Notes under the pieces: model-generated
Seen by the model: only the letters and a program-made list of their open reading frames with translations
What the model was told of the DNA's origin: nothing
Databases searched by the model: none
Source: Heterohyrax brucei
Taxonomy: Eukaryota; Chordata; Mammalia; Hyracoidea; Procaviidae
Length of the DNA stretch: 64,000 nt
Reading direction: 5' to 3'
NCBI GenBank assembly: GCA_028571685.1
Contig: CM053140.1
Location: 150,831,701 to 150,895,700, forward strand
In this document: in pieces, positions 1 through 10,480 of the stretch
Position numbering within the stretch: position 1 is the stretch's first letter
Layout of the letters: the number at the start of each line of letters is the position of its first letter
Made by a program: the position numbers and the translations under genes

Positions 1-226
1 TAAAAACCAAGAAGCCCAGGTGACATAGTGGTTGAAGTGCTTGGCTGCTAACCAAACTGTCTGGATTTTTAGCCCACCAGCCATTTATTGAAAGAAAGAT
101 GTAGTAGTCTATTTCTGTATAAATAACAGCTTAGGAAACTCTATGGGGCAGTTCTACTTTGTTCTGTAGGGCTGCTATTAGTGTAATTTTGTTTAATGAC
201 AATGGGTTTTGGGTTACTAGAAACCT
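1..226 (+). repeat. AfroSINE, sense copy, 5' end at or before window start
   Basis: tRNA-derived SINE. The head carries the A-box-like 'catagtggttgaagtg' and 'ctgctaaccaa'; the body has 'ggaaactctatggggcag' and 'ttctactttgttctgtaggg'; the tail ends in 'gacaatgggttttggg'. The B-box region (about 70-85) is decayed. An extra ~45 bp lies between head and body compared with other copies in the window. Confidence 0.85.
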
Positions 227-617
227 TAGAGACTCACGTTTTAGAATCTGTTGCAAATGAATGAACTCTGAATATTCTGTTGTGGATGATCACATTATTT
301 TATAGATTTATGAAATGAAAGCCTCCAGAAATTTTGTCTGAAGTGGTTTTCTATGTTTTAGATGTCTTTTATATGCTTTATGTATTATATGTACTAATAT
401 ATAATGTAGAGCAAATCACTCTTCTTTTAAAACTGAAGTCACTTCAAATTAAGCGCCAAATTGAGAAGGTCATACTAACATATCTTTGACTGATAATAAT
501 ATCTCTAAAATAAAATTAGTAAAATATTTATAATGTACATATTTTGGCTTTGTAATATTATTTTCAATGTTGATTTATGTTGTACTTAGAATTTTTAGAT
601 AGGAAACCACTTAAAAA
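227..617. other. A+T-rich sequence, no feature seen
   Basis: Simple A+T-rich sequence between the SINE and the L1. No open frame, repeat family or regulatory motif recognised. Confidence 0.6.
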
Positions 618-629
618 TAAAAAAAGTTA
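618..629 (+). repeat. Left target-site duplication of L1 copy 1
   Basis: 'taaaaaaagtta' is repeated exactly at 7850-7861, on the far side of the L1 tail. The A-rich site suits L1 endonuclease targeting. Confidence 0.85.
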
Positions 630-1029
630 GGGGAGTAGAGTCAAGATGGCCAACTAAGCACACGCCTCCATATATCCCTCTGGAAACCAAGACCTGAATT
701 GACAATCAAACAGAGCCTTCTGATCACCTAGTCAGCCTCAGGACACAGTACAGAGCTGTTAATTGGGACTTCATACCACTCAGCAAAAAACCTCCTCTCT
801 TTCTCTGACTCCTGCTCCTGGCTAGCCCCAGCTCTCATAGATGGAAGGTAAATGCACCATTTTGATTTTTTTTTCCTCTGTCGCAGCTGGTGGGCAGAGC
901 TGGGTCTTGCCTGGCGGCTGGACTCAGACGCCCTCTGGGGGGATAGGAAGGCGAAATTCCCATATTCTGAGAGCCAGTCTCGGGACTCTGTTAATTTAGC
1001 CACTATGAGCCTTTCGTTTTGTAGCTGCT

Positions 1030-1425
1030 TCAGCGGGGTTTGTGCGGAGCTCCGTGGTCAGGGTGCGGAATGTCATGTTGGTACTGAGATTTTAGCGGGA
1101 CCTTGTTCTTAGCCTGGGAGCCAGCACCTGCGGGCAGGACAGTGCTTTTCAAACAGACAAGTAGTGATTTTGCACAGTGCTGCCTGCGTTGGGGGCCTTG
1201 CAACAGAGGCAGAGGAATCGCTGCCTCTGGGAACCTTTGGGCCCTCTGTCTGCTACCTGTGTGGAGGACGCCATCTTGGATACAGTGGACACAGCTGTAC
1301 CTAATTCTTAGCTTGGGAGCCAGAGCCTGCCCACAGGAGAGCCATTTTCTATCACAAAACCAGTACTCTACGCAGTGTTGGCTAAGGCTAGGCCCTGTCA
1401 GCAGAGGCCAACAGGGCAATAGCAT
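1030..1425 (-). other. Antisense open frame in L1 5' UTR (131 codons, ORF0-like position)
   Basis: An ATG at 1425 on the minus strand opens 131 codons, starting MLLPCWPLLTGPSL. In L1 copy 2 the equivalent ATG (plus strand, 49485) lies the same 795 bp from the L1 5' end and opens 62 codons with a closely similar sequence before a frame break. Primate L1s carry a short antisense ORF0 in the 5' UTR, but that one is unrelated in sequence as far as I can tell. Coding status is unproven. Confidence 0.3.
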
Positions 1426-1440
1426 TGCTGTATTCTGAAC
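1059..1440 (+). repeat. Two imperfect ~199-bp tandem modules in the L1 5' UTR
   Basis: 'ttcttagcctgggagccag' at 1106 recurs as 'ttcttagcttgggagccag' at 1305, an offset of 199. Similarity extends upstream ('gtgcggaatgtcatgttgg' against 'gtgtggaggacgccatcttgg') and downstream (both units reach 'cagaggc'). In L1 copy 2 the corresponding 'ctcccaagctaagaa' (49591) and 'ctcccaggctaagaa' (49790) are also 199 bp apart. Confidence 0.8.
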
Positions 1441-1629
1441 TAGTTTGTTATCATCTGGGGTTGGATATAGTGGCGCTTACTTTGTCAGATGAGAAGAGGG
1501 ACCTCTACATCTGAAAACCTAACTGACTTGTGAACTGGTCAGATACCTTTTGTTTTACATTTGAAGACAGCCTAGAGAAACATTTGCAGTCCATCCTCAC
1601 AGTACCTCTTCCAGCCTCTATATACTCAC

Positions 1630-2592
1630 ATGAGACCCAAAAAGCAACAGACAATTGTGGCATACAAGCAATCACTGATGGCTTTAGAAGGCTCCCAAAC
1701 AAAGCAACCAAGGAGTTTTCCAGATGAAGAAACTTTTATGAAAGCATCAGGAAGTGAATACAAATTGATTATATACAGAGCCCTTCTAGACCTTCTACAA
1801 AATGCAGCAGAACAAAATGAAAAATTAAGCAAGTTGTTCGATCTGATGGAACACCAGTACTCTGAAATCCAACAGATCAAGAAGAAAATCAAAGACATAG
1901 AAACTTCCATGCAAAGCCAAGAAAACAGAATGGAACAAATGGAAAAAAGAATTTCTGACTTGGAAGACAGAGCTACTGATGCCAGCATCTGTGAGCAGAA
2001 ATCAGAAAAAAGAAACAAGAAAAATGAAGAAACATTAAGAAGCATGTGGGACTCCTCTATTAAGAGGAACAACCTTCGATTAATTGGAATCCCTGAACAG
2101 GGTGAGACATCTGAGAACACAGAGAGTATTGTTGCTGAGCTGCTGAAAGAAAACTTCCCAGAAATGATGAAGGAAGAGAATATAGACATCTCAGATGCAT
2201 ATCGTACGCCTCCCAATATAGATCTCAAAAGAAAGACTCCAAGACATATTATAATCAAGCTTAACAAAATGAAACACAAGCAGCAACTCTTAAAGGCAGC
2301 AAGACTCAAGGCAAAGCTAACATTCAGAGGGAAACCCTGTAGGGTCTCGTCAGATTTCTCAGCAGAAACCATGCTGGCACGGAGACAGTGGCATGACACA
2401 TTCAAAGTCTTGAAGGAGAAGAACTTCCAACCAAGAATTATATATCCTGCGAAACTGTCTTTCAAATACGAAAATGAAATTAAGGCATTCCCAGATAAAC
2501 AGAAACTCAGAGACTTTGTAAAAACCAAACCCAAACTACAAGAAATACTGAAAGAATTTCTTGGCTCTGTTTTAGAAGAACAAAACCACTAA
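1630..2592 (+). CDS. ORF1: L1 ORF1 protein (RNA-binding chaperone), intact
   Basis: Encodes 320 residues, slightly shorter than the 338 of human ORF1p. ORF1p is a trimeric RNA-binding chaperone that packages L1 RNA into cytoplasmic particles. Residues ~45-130 form a charged heptad-rich coiled coil (IQQIKKKIKDIETSM, MEQMEKRISDLEDR). Residues ~147-225 form the RRM domain: RNNLRLIGIPE is an RNP-type strand and RHIIIKLNK the partner strand. Residues ~230-315 form the C-terminal domain, with AETMLARRQWHDTFKVL and NFQPRIIYPAKLSF. The ATG at 1630 matches the start of the second copy (MGPKKQQ against MRPKKQQ). No stop or shift interrupts it, while ORF2 of the same element is broken, so the frame may persist by chance or allow activity in trans. 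Confidence 0.95.
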   Translation: MRPKKQQTIVAYKQSLMALEGSQTKQPRSFPDEETFMKASGSEYKLIIYRALLDLLQNAAEQNEKLSKLFDLMEHQYSEIQQIKKKIKDIETSMQSQENRMEQMEKRISDLEDRATDASICEQKSEKRNKKNEETLRSMWDSSIKRNNLRLIGIPEQGETSENTESIVAELLKENFPEMMKEENIDISDAYRTPPNIDLKRKTPRHIIIKLNKMKHKQQLLKAARLKAKLTFRGKPCRVSSDFSAETMLARRQWHDTFKVLKEKNFQPRIIYPAKLSFKYENEIKAFPDKQKLRDFVKTKPKLQEILKEFLGSVLEEQNH

Positions 2593-3014
2593 CTTTATAT
2601 TTTAGAACGACACACTACTCAATACTCTACTCTATTAGGGAAGGCTCCAAAGTAAATCACAGCTTTGATGTGGAAAGAAGTAATCCAATGATCATCATGA
2701 AAACTATGGTGTCATCATAATAAAAAGAGGGATGTACTACAGTCTTTATAGTCCTTCCAGATGGAGAGGAAGATGACAAGACTGGTAGTAATTAAAATTG
2801 GGTTTATAAGTAGTTTATTAAGGGGGTTCGTAGGGGCAGCTGTAAAGGATAACAAAGATGTATCACACCATTTCAAGAAATCTAACACATGAGTCTCAAC
2901 AACTATAAAACCAGCTCTGAGAAAGGTGAGAAATCAACTCACAAAAAAGAGTGTCCCAGAACAGACTAATAAGAAAAACAGAGAAAACATCAACATAAAA
3001 ATAAACATATCACA
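2593..3014 (+). other. Long L1 inter-ORF spacer
   Basis: 422 bp separate the ORF1 stop and ORF2 ATG, against about 63 bp in human L1. The same spacer is present in L1 copy 2 (47884-48318, minus strand), so it belongs to the family. It contains 'agtttattaagggggttcg' and ends 'aaacatatcacaatgg' at the ORF2 start. No open frame fills it. Confidence 0.8.
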
Positions 3015-6000
3015 ATGGCAGCAGTGAACATATACCTATCAATAATTACATTGAATGTGAATGGACTGAATGCTCCAGTAAAGAGACACCGAGTGTCATC
3101 TTGGATCAAAAGACATGACCCATCCATATGTTGTCTACAAGAAACTCACTTGAGACCTAAAGATAGGAATAAACTGAAAATCGAAGGATGGAAGAATATA
3201 TATCAAGGTAACAATGAACAAAGAAGAGCAGGGGTGGCAATTCTAATCTCAGACAAAATCAATTTTAATGTCAAATCCACCATCGTGGACAGATGGACAC
3301 TATTTATTGCTGAAAGGTTCAGTAAACAAGCAAGACTTAACTATATTAAATATTTATGCACCTAATGTCAGAGCACCTAAATATGTCGAAGAAACACTGA
3401 CTACGCTCAAAAGAGAGTTAGATGACACCACAATAACAGTGGAAGACTTTAACACTCCACTCTCATTACTAGACAGATCATCTAGAAAAAAGCTCAGTAA
3501 AGATACAGAAGACCTCATTGACACAATTAACCAACTAAACCTCATTGATATATACAGAACTTTCCACCCATCAGCAGACAACTACACCTTCTTCTCCAGT
3601 GCACATGGAACATTCTCCAGAATTGACCACGTCATAGGCCATAATGCAATGCTCAACAAAATCCATACCATTGAATTATTGCAAAGCATCTTCTCAGATC
3701 ATAAAGTCATCAAAGTTGAAATCAATAGCAGAAAAAACAGTGATAGAAAGTGGAACTCTTGGAAACTGAACAACATCTTGCTCAAAAAACATGGGTTATA
3801 GAGGAAATCAGGGATCAATTAAAGAAATTCATGGATTCCAATGAGAATGAAAACATTTCCTACCAGAACCTATGGGATACAGCCAAAGCAGTGCTCAGAG
3901 GTCTGTTTATCTCCATAAATGCACACATCGGTAAGGAAGAAAGAAACCAAATCAAGGAACTAACTCCACAGCTTGAACAAGTAGAAAGAGAACAACAGAG
4001 GAACCCCTCGGGCACTGGAAGAAAGGAGATCATAAAGATTACAGCAGAGCTAAATGAATTAGAGAATAGAAAAACAATTGAAAAAATGGAAAAGACCAAA
4101 AGCTGGTTTTTTGAAAAGATCAACAAAATTGATAAACCACTGGCTAAACTTACTAAAGAAAAGCAGGACAGAAAACAAATAACCCAAATTAGAAATGAGA
4201 AGGGAGTTGTCACCACAGATGCAACAGAAATCAAAAATATCATAACAGAATACTATGAAAGACCATACTCTAACAAATTTGAAAACCTAGGGGAAATGGA
4301 CCAATTCCTTGACTCATACCACCTACCCAAATTATCACAACGTGAAGCAGAACAACTTAATAAACCCATCACAAAGGAAGAGATTAAAAAGGTCATCAAA
4401 ACACTGCCAACCAAAAAAAGTCCGGGCCCAGATGGCTTCACTGCAGAATTCTACCAAGCATTTAGAGAAGAGTTATCTCCAATACTACTGAGAATATTTC
4501 ACAGTATAGAAAGGGAATGAGTATTCCCAAACTCATTCTATGAAGCCAGCATAACCCTGATACATAAGCCAGGGAAAGATCCAACAAAGACAGAGAACTA
4601 CAGACCGGTATCACTCATGAACCTAGATGCAAAAATCTTCAACAAAATTCTTGCCAATAGAATACAACAACATATCAAGAAAATAATCCATCATGACCAA
4701 GTGGGATTCATACCAGGGATGCAAGGCTGGTTCAACATCAGGAAAACAATTAATGTGATTAACCACATAAATAACACGAAAGACAAAGATCACCTGATTT
4801 TGTCCATTGATGCCGAAAAGGCATTTGATAAAGTCCAACACCCATTCCTGCTAAAAACTCTTAGCAAAATGGGTATAGACGGCAAATTCCTCAACACAAT
4901 AAGGGCCATTTATACAAAGCCAATTGCCCACATCATCCTGAATGGAGAGAGACTGAAAGACTTTCCCTTGAGATCAGGAACCAGACAAGGAAGCCCACTG
5001 TAACCTCTCCTATTCAAGGTTGTGCTAGAAGTTCTAGCCAGAGCAATCAGACAATATGAAGAAATAAAGGGCATCTGCATCGGCAAAGAGGAAGTTAAAA
5101 TCTCCCTGTTCGCAGATGATATGATTATATATGCAGAGAACCCCAAGGTATCTATAAGTAAGCTACTGAAACTGATAGAAGAGTTCAGCAAAGTCTCAGG
5201 ATACAAGATAAACATAAGTAAATCAGTAGGATTCCTTTATATTAACAACGAGACTGTTAAGGACGAAATTATCAAATCAATACCATTTACGATAGCCCCT
5301 AAGAAGATAAAGTACCTAGGAGTTAATCTGACCAGAGAAACAACAGACCTTTACAAAGAGAACTACAAGCCCTTACTACAAGAAACTAAGAGAGACTTAG
5401 ATAAATGGAAAAACCTACCCTGCTCATGGATAGGAAGACTTAACATTGTGAAAATGTCTATTTTATCCAAAGCAATTTATTTATATAATGCAATCCTAAT
5501 ACAAGTTCCAGCATCATTTTTTAATGAGATGGAGAAACAAATCACCAATTTTGTTTGGAAAGGGAAGAAGCCCCGGATAAGTAAGGTACTACTAAAGAAG
5601 AAGAACACACTGGGAGGCCTCTCATTACCTGACCTGAGAACATACTACACTGCCACAGTGGTCAAAACAGCCTGGTACTGGTACAAGAACAGACAGATGG
5701 ATCAACGGAACAGAATTGAGACCCCAGAGATGACACCATCTGCCTATGAACAGTTGATATTTGACAAAAGCCCTAAGACATTAAACTGGGGTAAAAACAG
5801 TCTCTTCAACAAGTGGTGCTGGCAAAATTGGTTATCCATCTGCAGTAAACTGAATCAAGATTCATATCTTACACCTTATACAAAAACCAACTCCAACTGG
5901 ATAAAAGACCTAATTATCAAACCTAAAACGATAAAGCTCATCCAAGAAAAGGTAGGAACAACAATGGAAGTTTTAATACACAATGAGGACAGACTCCAAA

Positions 6001-6835
6001 ATCTGTCAAAAAAACCTCAATCAACAGAAGAGAAAATAGAGAAATGGGAACTATTAAGAATCAAACACTTTTGCTCATCCAAAGACTTTATTAATAGAAT
6101 TAAAAGCACACCCACAGAATGGGAAAAAATATTTGGCAACTCTACATCAGACTGATGCCTGATCTCCATAATCTATAAGATACTACAAAATATCAAGAAG
6201 AAGAAGATAAACCATCCAATTAAGCAATGGGCAAAGGAGATGGACAGACATTTCACTGAAGAAGAGATCCAGGCAGCCAAAAAACACATGTGGACATGTT
6301 CATGATCTTGAGTTATTAAAGAAATGCAAATCAAGACAGCAATGAGATACCATCTCACTCCAACAAGTTTGGCCATGATCCAGAAAACACAAAACAACAA
6401 ATGCTGGAGAGGCTGTGAGAAAGAGGAACCCTCTTGCACTGTTGGTGGGGTTGCAAAATGGTCCAGCCTCTTTCGAAGGCAATTTGGTGCTTCCTTAAAA
6501 AAATGGATATTGATACACCATTTGACCCAGTAATTCCACTACTTGGAATATATCCTACAGATTCAAGGCCTTTCACACCAACGGACACATGCACCAGAAT
6601 GTTTACCGCAGCACAGTCCATGATAGCAAAAAGATGGAATCAACTCAGATCCCCAACAATAGAAGAAAGGATAGGTAAACTATGGTACATATACTCAATG
6701 GAGCACTACACAATGATAAAGAATAACGATGATTCCAGGAAACATCTCCTAACCTGGTTTCAACTGGAAGGCATTATGTTAAGTGAAGGTAGTCAGCGAC
6801 AAAAGGACAAATACTGTAAGATACCTCTACGATAA
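3015..6835 (+). pseudogene. ORF2: L1 ORF2 (endonuclease/reverse transcriptase), disrupted
   Basis: The span of about 1,270 codons equals a normal ORF2. Order: APE-type endonuclease (3015-~3750; ITLNVNGLN and CLQETHL carry the expected Asn and Glu); linker ~3780-4370; reverse transcriptase ~4380-5400 with [21 protein letters not shown] and the catalytic FADD box at 5109-5120; then the C-terminal region with a zinc-knuckle-like NNKCWRGC / LHCWWGC (6400-6450). Damage: a frame change near 3285-3300 and its return near 3785; in-frame stops at 4518-4520, 5001-5003 (inside the QGSPL-PLLF motif) and 6153-6155; another frame change between about 6425 and 6440. The active-site residues survive but no full protein can be made. 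Confidence 0.95.
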
Positions 6836-7849
6836 GATCTCAAAAACAGACTTGTGTATAGAAGAAAAGACTCTTTGACAGCTGCAAGGGAGGGAAGGGA
6901 AGGAGGGTGAGAGGGGGAGGCTTTAGTTTAGATAGTTACTAGAAATCTAGTTGGGAGAAAGCAGTGATAGCACACATTAGAAAAAAGAACGACATTAAGT
7001 GGACTTCAGCATAATTTGAGTACTCCTTCCATCTTAACTCAATACTGCAAGGATAGAGTAGCTGGGGCGGGAGGCGGGGGATGATGCTCTTAGGTGAAAT
7101 TCAGGCCGATTGGCACAACTAGCATTTTGCTAAGAGAGCTCTCTGCACCCCCACATTGGTGAGTGACTGTGGTCTGGGGTCTTAAAAGCTGCCAAGCTGC
7201 CATCCGAGGACACAGCAAATGGTCCCAACTCAGCAGGAACGGATGCTCACCGAGGACCAAAATGACATGCGGTAAAGACAACTGAGAAGACAGAGAGACC
7301 CCCAAGAGTGGGTGTCTACATCGACTTGGGATTGGAAGAACTGGATGGTGCCCGGCCACCACCAGTGATAGCCGCGATGGAGCTCACAGAGAGGAGTCTC
7401 ACTGGCAACACAAGAATAAAAAGGGGTGCATCATGAGATCTCTACTAAAAGACTTGAATTGATGGTCCAGCGGTTTTGGGATTCCTCTGAGAGCATGGCC
7501 CCAGGCCCTGATGTTGTCCTTGCCCATAAATTATAACAAAGGTCCACTCTTTGGACAGGAATGGATTTGACTTGGCAATGCTGAGTGACCATATATTGGA
7601 AACACTTTATGGTTCTATACATCTATAGGATATCATCTTGCTGACCTCTGGCTGGAGGAAGGGGAGTGAGTGGAGAGGAGGGGAAAGGAGGCTGTTGGGA
7701 GGATGAGACATGTATGGAGCTGAGAGGAATAGTGTGCAGTCACCGGACAGGGAGAGCAGTGGAAGCTGCATTTAGGTGGGCATGTACATTTGTACGTGAA
7801 TGTACATTTTCACTCAGTCATATTAAATAAAAATAAAAAAAAATTAAAT
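6836..7849 (+). other. L1 3' UTR with polypurine tract and A-rich tail
   Basis: About 1 kb after ORF2. A G-rich purine tract at 6886-6921 (runs of ggga, gggtgagaggggg) and a second at 7655-7702 are the usual L1 3' UTR polypurine elements and could form G-quadruplexes. Poly(A) signals AATAAA lie at 7826-7831 and 7832-7837 before the A-rich tail. Antisense, 5'-truncated copies of its last ~300 bp occur at 21918 and 30863, which shows that the family spread recently by retrotransposition. Confidence 0.85.
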
Positions 7850-7861
7850 TAAAAAAAGTTA
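7850..7861 (+). repeat. Right target-site duplication of L1 copy 1
   Basis: Exact repeat of 618-629, directly after the A-rich tail. Confidence 0.85.
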
Positions 7862-8250
7862 TAATGAGATTTTAAGGTAAGTAATACAATTAAAACAGAA
7901 AATGATTAAAACTATCAGGCTTTACTATGTTGACTGGATTCTAGTTAAGCAACATTGTACCAAAACTGTCTGACATTGTGCTGATCGCCTCTGCTAGGTA
8001 AATAGATCACAATTCATTTGTTGATCTAGTAAAGATAATTACATATCAGATAATCCTTTTATCTATGAATTTCTTTATGTACAAAGTTCAAGAAAATCCT
8101 ACACACCTCATCAGGAATTGCAATTACACTCTATCTCTTTGGTTTAATTCAGCAGAAAACATAAAACAAATTTGCCTAATTTGACTTTAATGCAGTTTAG
8201 ATTAATAATGGCAGACCAGCAACTTCCATACGAAGAGTCATTTTCAAAAT
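7862..8250. other. Unique sequence, no feature seen
   Basis: A+T-rich sequence following the L1 insertion. No frame or repeat recognised. Confidence 0.5.
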
Positions 8251-8254
8251 AAAG

Positions 8255-8860
8255 TTTTCAGTTATATATTGTTGTACAACAAACCACTGCAAAATTTTGA
8301 GACCAAAAATAACACTAATGAATTACTTATGATAATTCTAGTTTTGCTGGTCTTAGTACTGTACCATGTGATTTAGCTGGCTACATTTAACTGCAGCTTG
8401 TTTGGGCTGACACATCCAAAAGGGCTTCTTATCCTTCAGGATCTCATTCTGTATGAGCTCTAGTGATTCAATAGTCTAGTCTATAGCACCTTACAGTAAA
8501 GTAACGAGGCTCCTGGAAGAAGCATTACAAAAGTATAATCTTCAGTGTGCAGATGTGTATCAACCTTGTGCTTGCATCATATTTGCAAATGTCTCATTAG
8601 CCTAATCAAAGTCACAGAACCAAACCTACGGTCAGAGTAGGGGAGATGACTACACAAAGGATGGAATACTGGGAATCATGGCTCATTTAGCATTCTACTG
8701 TGATCTGTCACCTGCCCCCTAATGATTCAACTGTCCAGCCTGCAAAATAAATTTGCTGCCTTTCTCAAGACTCCTAAACTCTCTTCCTATTACATCATGT
8801 GTCCAGAGCTTGAAGTCCAAGAACACACATCTCTGTCTGCACAGTGTAATCCCATAGATA
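8255..8860. repeat. Ancient interspersed repeat, family not assigned
   Basis: 'atattgttgtacaacaaaccactg' style sequence near 8265, with 'gactacacaaaggatggaatac' style sequence near 8648, resembles an old repeat common to placental mammals. I cannot name the family with confidence. A related short piece, 'atctactgctgtgaaaaaatgc', sits at 10066. No coding potential seen. Confidence 0.35.
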
Positions 8861-10120
8861 TGGCTGTTTGGGTATAGCCATTTGGTGCAGAATCCTGTAA
8901 ACTAACAAGATATTTTACCTGCTATCTACATACTGATCATACAATGGTGAGACAGAAACAATATAGTCATTATAGATGCTCCATTTAGAAACGGGAATAA
9001 GAGATACAGCAGTTCTGAAGTATATCAAGGCATATGCCACTAGTTCTTTCTCCCCTAGATTCTTGATGAGGCCCCATTCTATTTGAGAGTGGCTCTCCTC
9101 AGCCCTTGGTTCAGCTCTCTGGGCTCTTCAGTCTGCCCTATAGTGAATTTTCAGTAAAAAACGGTCTTTGCTTGAAGCTGAGTAGTTTTATAGACTTCCC
9201 CTGCTTTAGAAAATTGAAGACATAAGTAGTCTTGAAGCATCTTTGTCCCTTGAAGTTAAAGCAGACTGTTTTCAGTAACACAGTTCTGCCTAAAAGTTTG
9301 TGGACCTTATACATATTAGATAGTAGCAGACCATGTTAGACAAGTCAAGTGATAAATATTTTTCAAGACAGGTATCTACTTACTTTTGGATATGAATGAG
9401 TAGCCTTTGAAATAACACCCTTAAGGTTCTTTGGAGCCCTTTGGTCTAGCTGAGAGGGCCTAAGAGATAACAGCTTAAATATCTTTTTGTTTTAACAGAG
9501 ACTTGCAGTGAGAGCCCTGACCAGATCTTTACCCAGAAGCCTTATTTTTACTGGATTTCGTTTGTGCCAGAATCCATTTTTTGTTTTGATAACCTTTTGT
9601 CCACTGGAAAGATTGGGAATCAAGAAAAAATTTGTGTTTATCTCAGCTGATTCTGGGTTGGAAATAATTTCATTAAATTCTGCTTGAAAATCAAACAGTT
9701 TCTTCTTTCCTTCGTCTGTCCCCTGCAAAATCTTATCCAAGGCAACTACAGGAAGCCAACTGGTGCTTTCAACATTCTCTTTGGAAATTTCCCTAGCTAG
9801 ACTCGCAAGATCATTGGCACACTTTCAAAAAAATATTGTATAGGAAGTAAGAGTCAACATTTTTGTAAAGTTTTTTTACCGTTACATGTAACAGGTTCAC
9901 CTTTCTGCAGCCATCACTAGCAGTTTTCTCATTGGTCTTCCAGCAGCTGTAACAACAGTGTCCTTATCACCCATTAGGCCTTTGCTGTGCAGTCCCAAAG
10001 TCAGTGCCATTTATTTTATATTTTCATTATGATAGTACCTGTCTATTGTCAATCTATGTTTCAGTTATCTACTGCTGTGAAAAAATGCAATGGCTTAAAA
10101 CGGCAAATAATTGTTATTTC
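8861..10120. other. Mostly unique sequence; unassigned 82-codon minus-strand frame
   Basis: No clear repeat or gene. A minus-strand frame at 9492-9740 reads 82 codons (MDKILQGTDEGKKKLFDFQA...) with a plausible amino-acid mix, but I recognise no domain, and a single short frame of this kind is expected by chance in 64 kb. It could be a fragment of an old retroelement. Confidence 0.35.
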
Positions 10121-10124
10121 TCCT

Positions 10125-10480
10125 GCCCCCTTCTCGGATGATTCTTCCCATTCCTCTCTCTATCTCTCTTTTTTTTTTTTAATTGTGGTAAATATGTATG
10201 TAACAGAAAATTTGACTATGCTAACGTTGTTGACATTTACAGTTCAGTGACATTCAGTGTTTATAATGTGAAATTATTATTAGTTTCCAATTTTTTTTCC
10301 ATTGCACTTCACATAAGCTCGGTGTTCCTTAAGCAATGAGTCTCCTTCTTCTCTCCCTCTATCTGTGAGTGGTAATCTCTTATGAGAGTAGTTTTGTATA
10401 CACTTGCCTATTCTAGTTATTTCATATGGCTAGAATCCTATAATATTTGCCTTTTTGTGACTGACTCTGTATTTTTACTA
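10125..10480 (-). repeat. Old L1 3' fragment (L1M-like), antisense
   Basis: T-run at 10168 followed by 'aattgtggtaaatatgtatg' and 'acagttcagtgacattc', then 'tatggctagaatcctataatatttgcctttttgtgactgac' in pieces. The order is that of an old mammalian L1 3' region read antisense. Strongly diverged. Confidence 0.5.

Larger units (their letters stand above)
630..1629 (+). promoter_or_regulatory. L1 5' UTR / internal promoter region
   Basis: About 1 kb upstream of ORF1, richer in G+C than the surroundings. By position this is the internal promoter of the L1; no individual factor site is claimed. It contains a duplicated module of about 199-bp period (separate entry) and an antisense open frame of 131 codons (1030-1425). 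Copy 2 has the same arrangement. Confidence 0.75.
630..7849 (+). mobile_element. Full-length LINE-1 (L1 copy 1)
   Basis: A 7.2-kb LINE-1 with all parts: 5' UTR (630-1629), ORF1 (1630-2592), spacer (2593-3014), ORF2 (3015-6835, broken), 3' UTR and A-rich tail (6836-7849), and a 12-bp TSD on both sides. The 5' start 'ggggagtagagtcaagatgg' resembles other mammalian L1 starts and matches the start of the second copy at 50280 on the minus strand. ORF1 is open but ORF2 has at least two shifts and three stops, so the copy cannot move on its own. The match to an afrotherian L1 family is inferred from context. Confidence 0.97.

Noticed and set aside
1626..2534. 302-codon minus-strand open frame
   Set aside because: It is the antisense shadow of the intact L1 ORF1. 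The sense frame has the domain motifs; this one has only hydrophobic low-complexity sequence.
9492..9740. 82-codon minus-strand frame with plausible composition
   Set aside because: No recognisable motif, no supporting neighbours, and within the length expected by chance.
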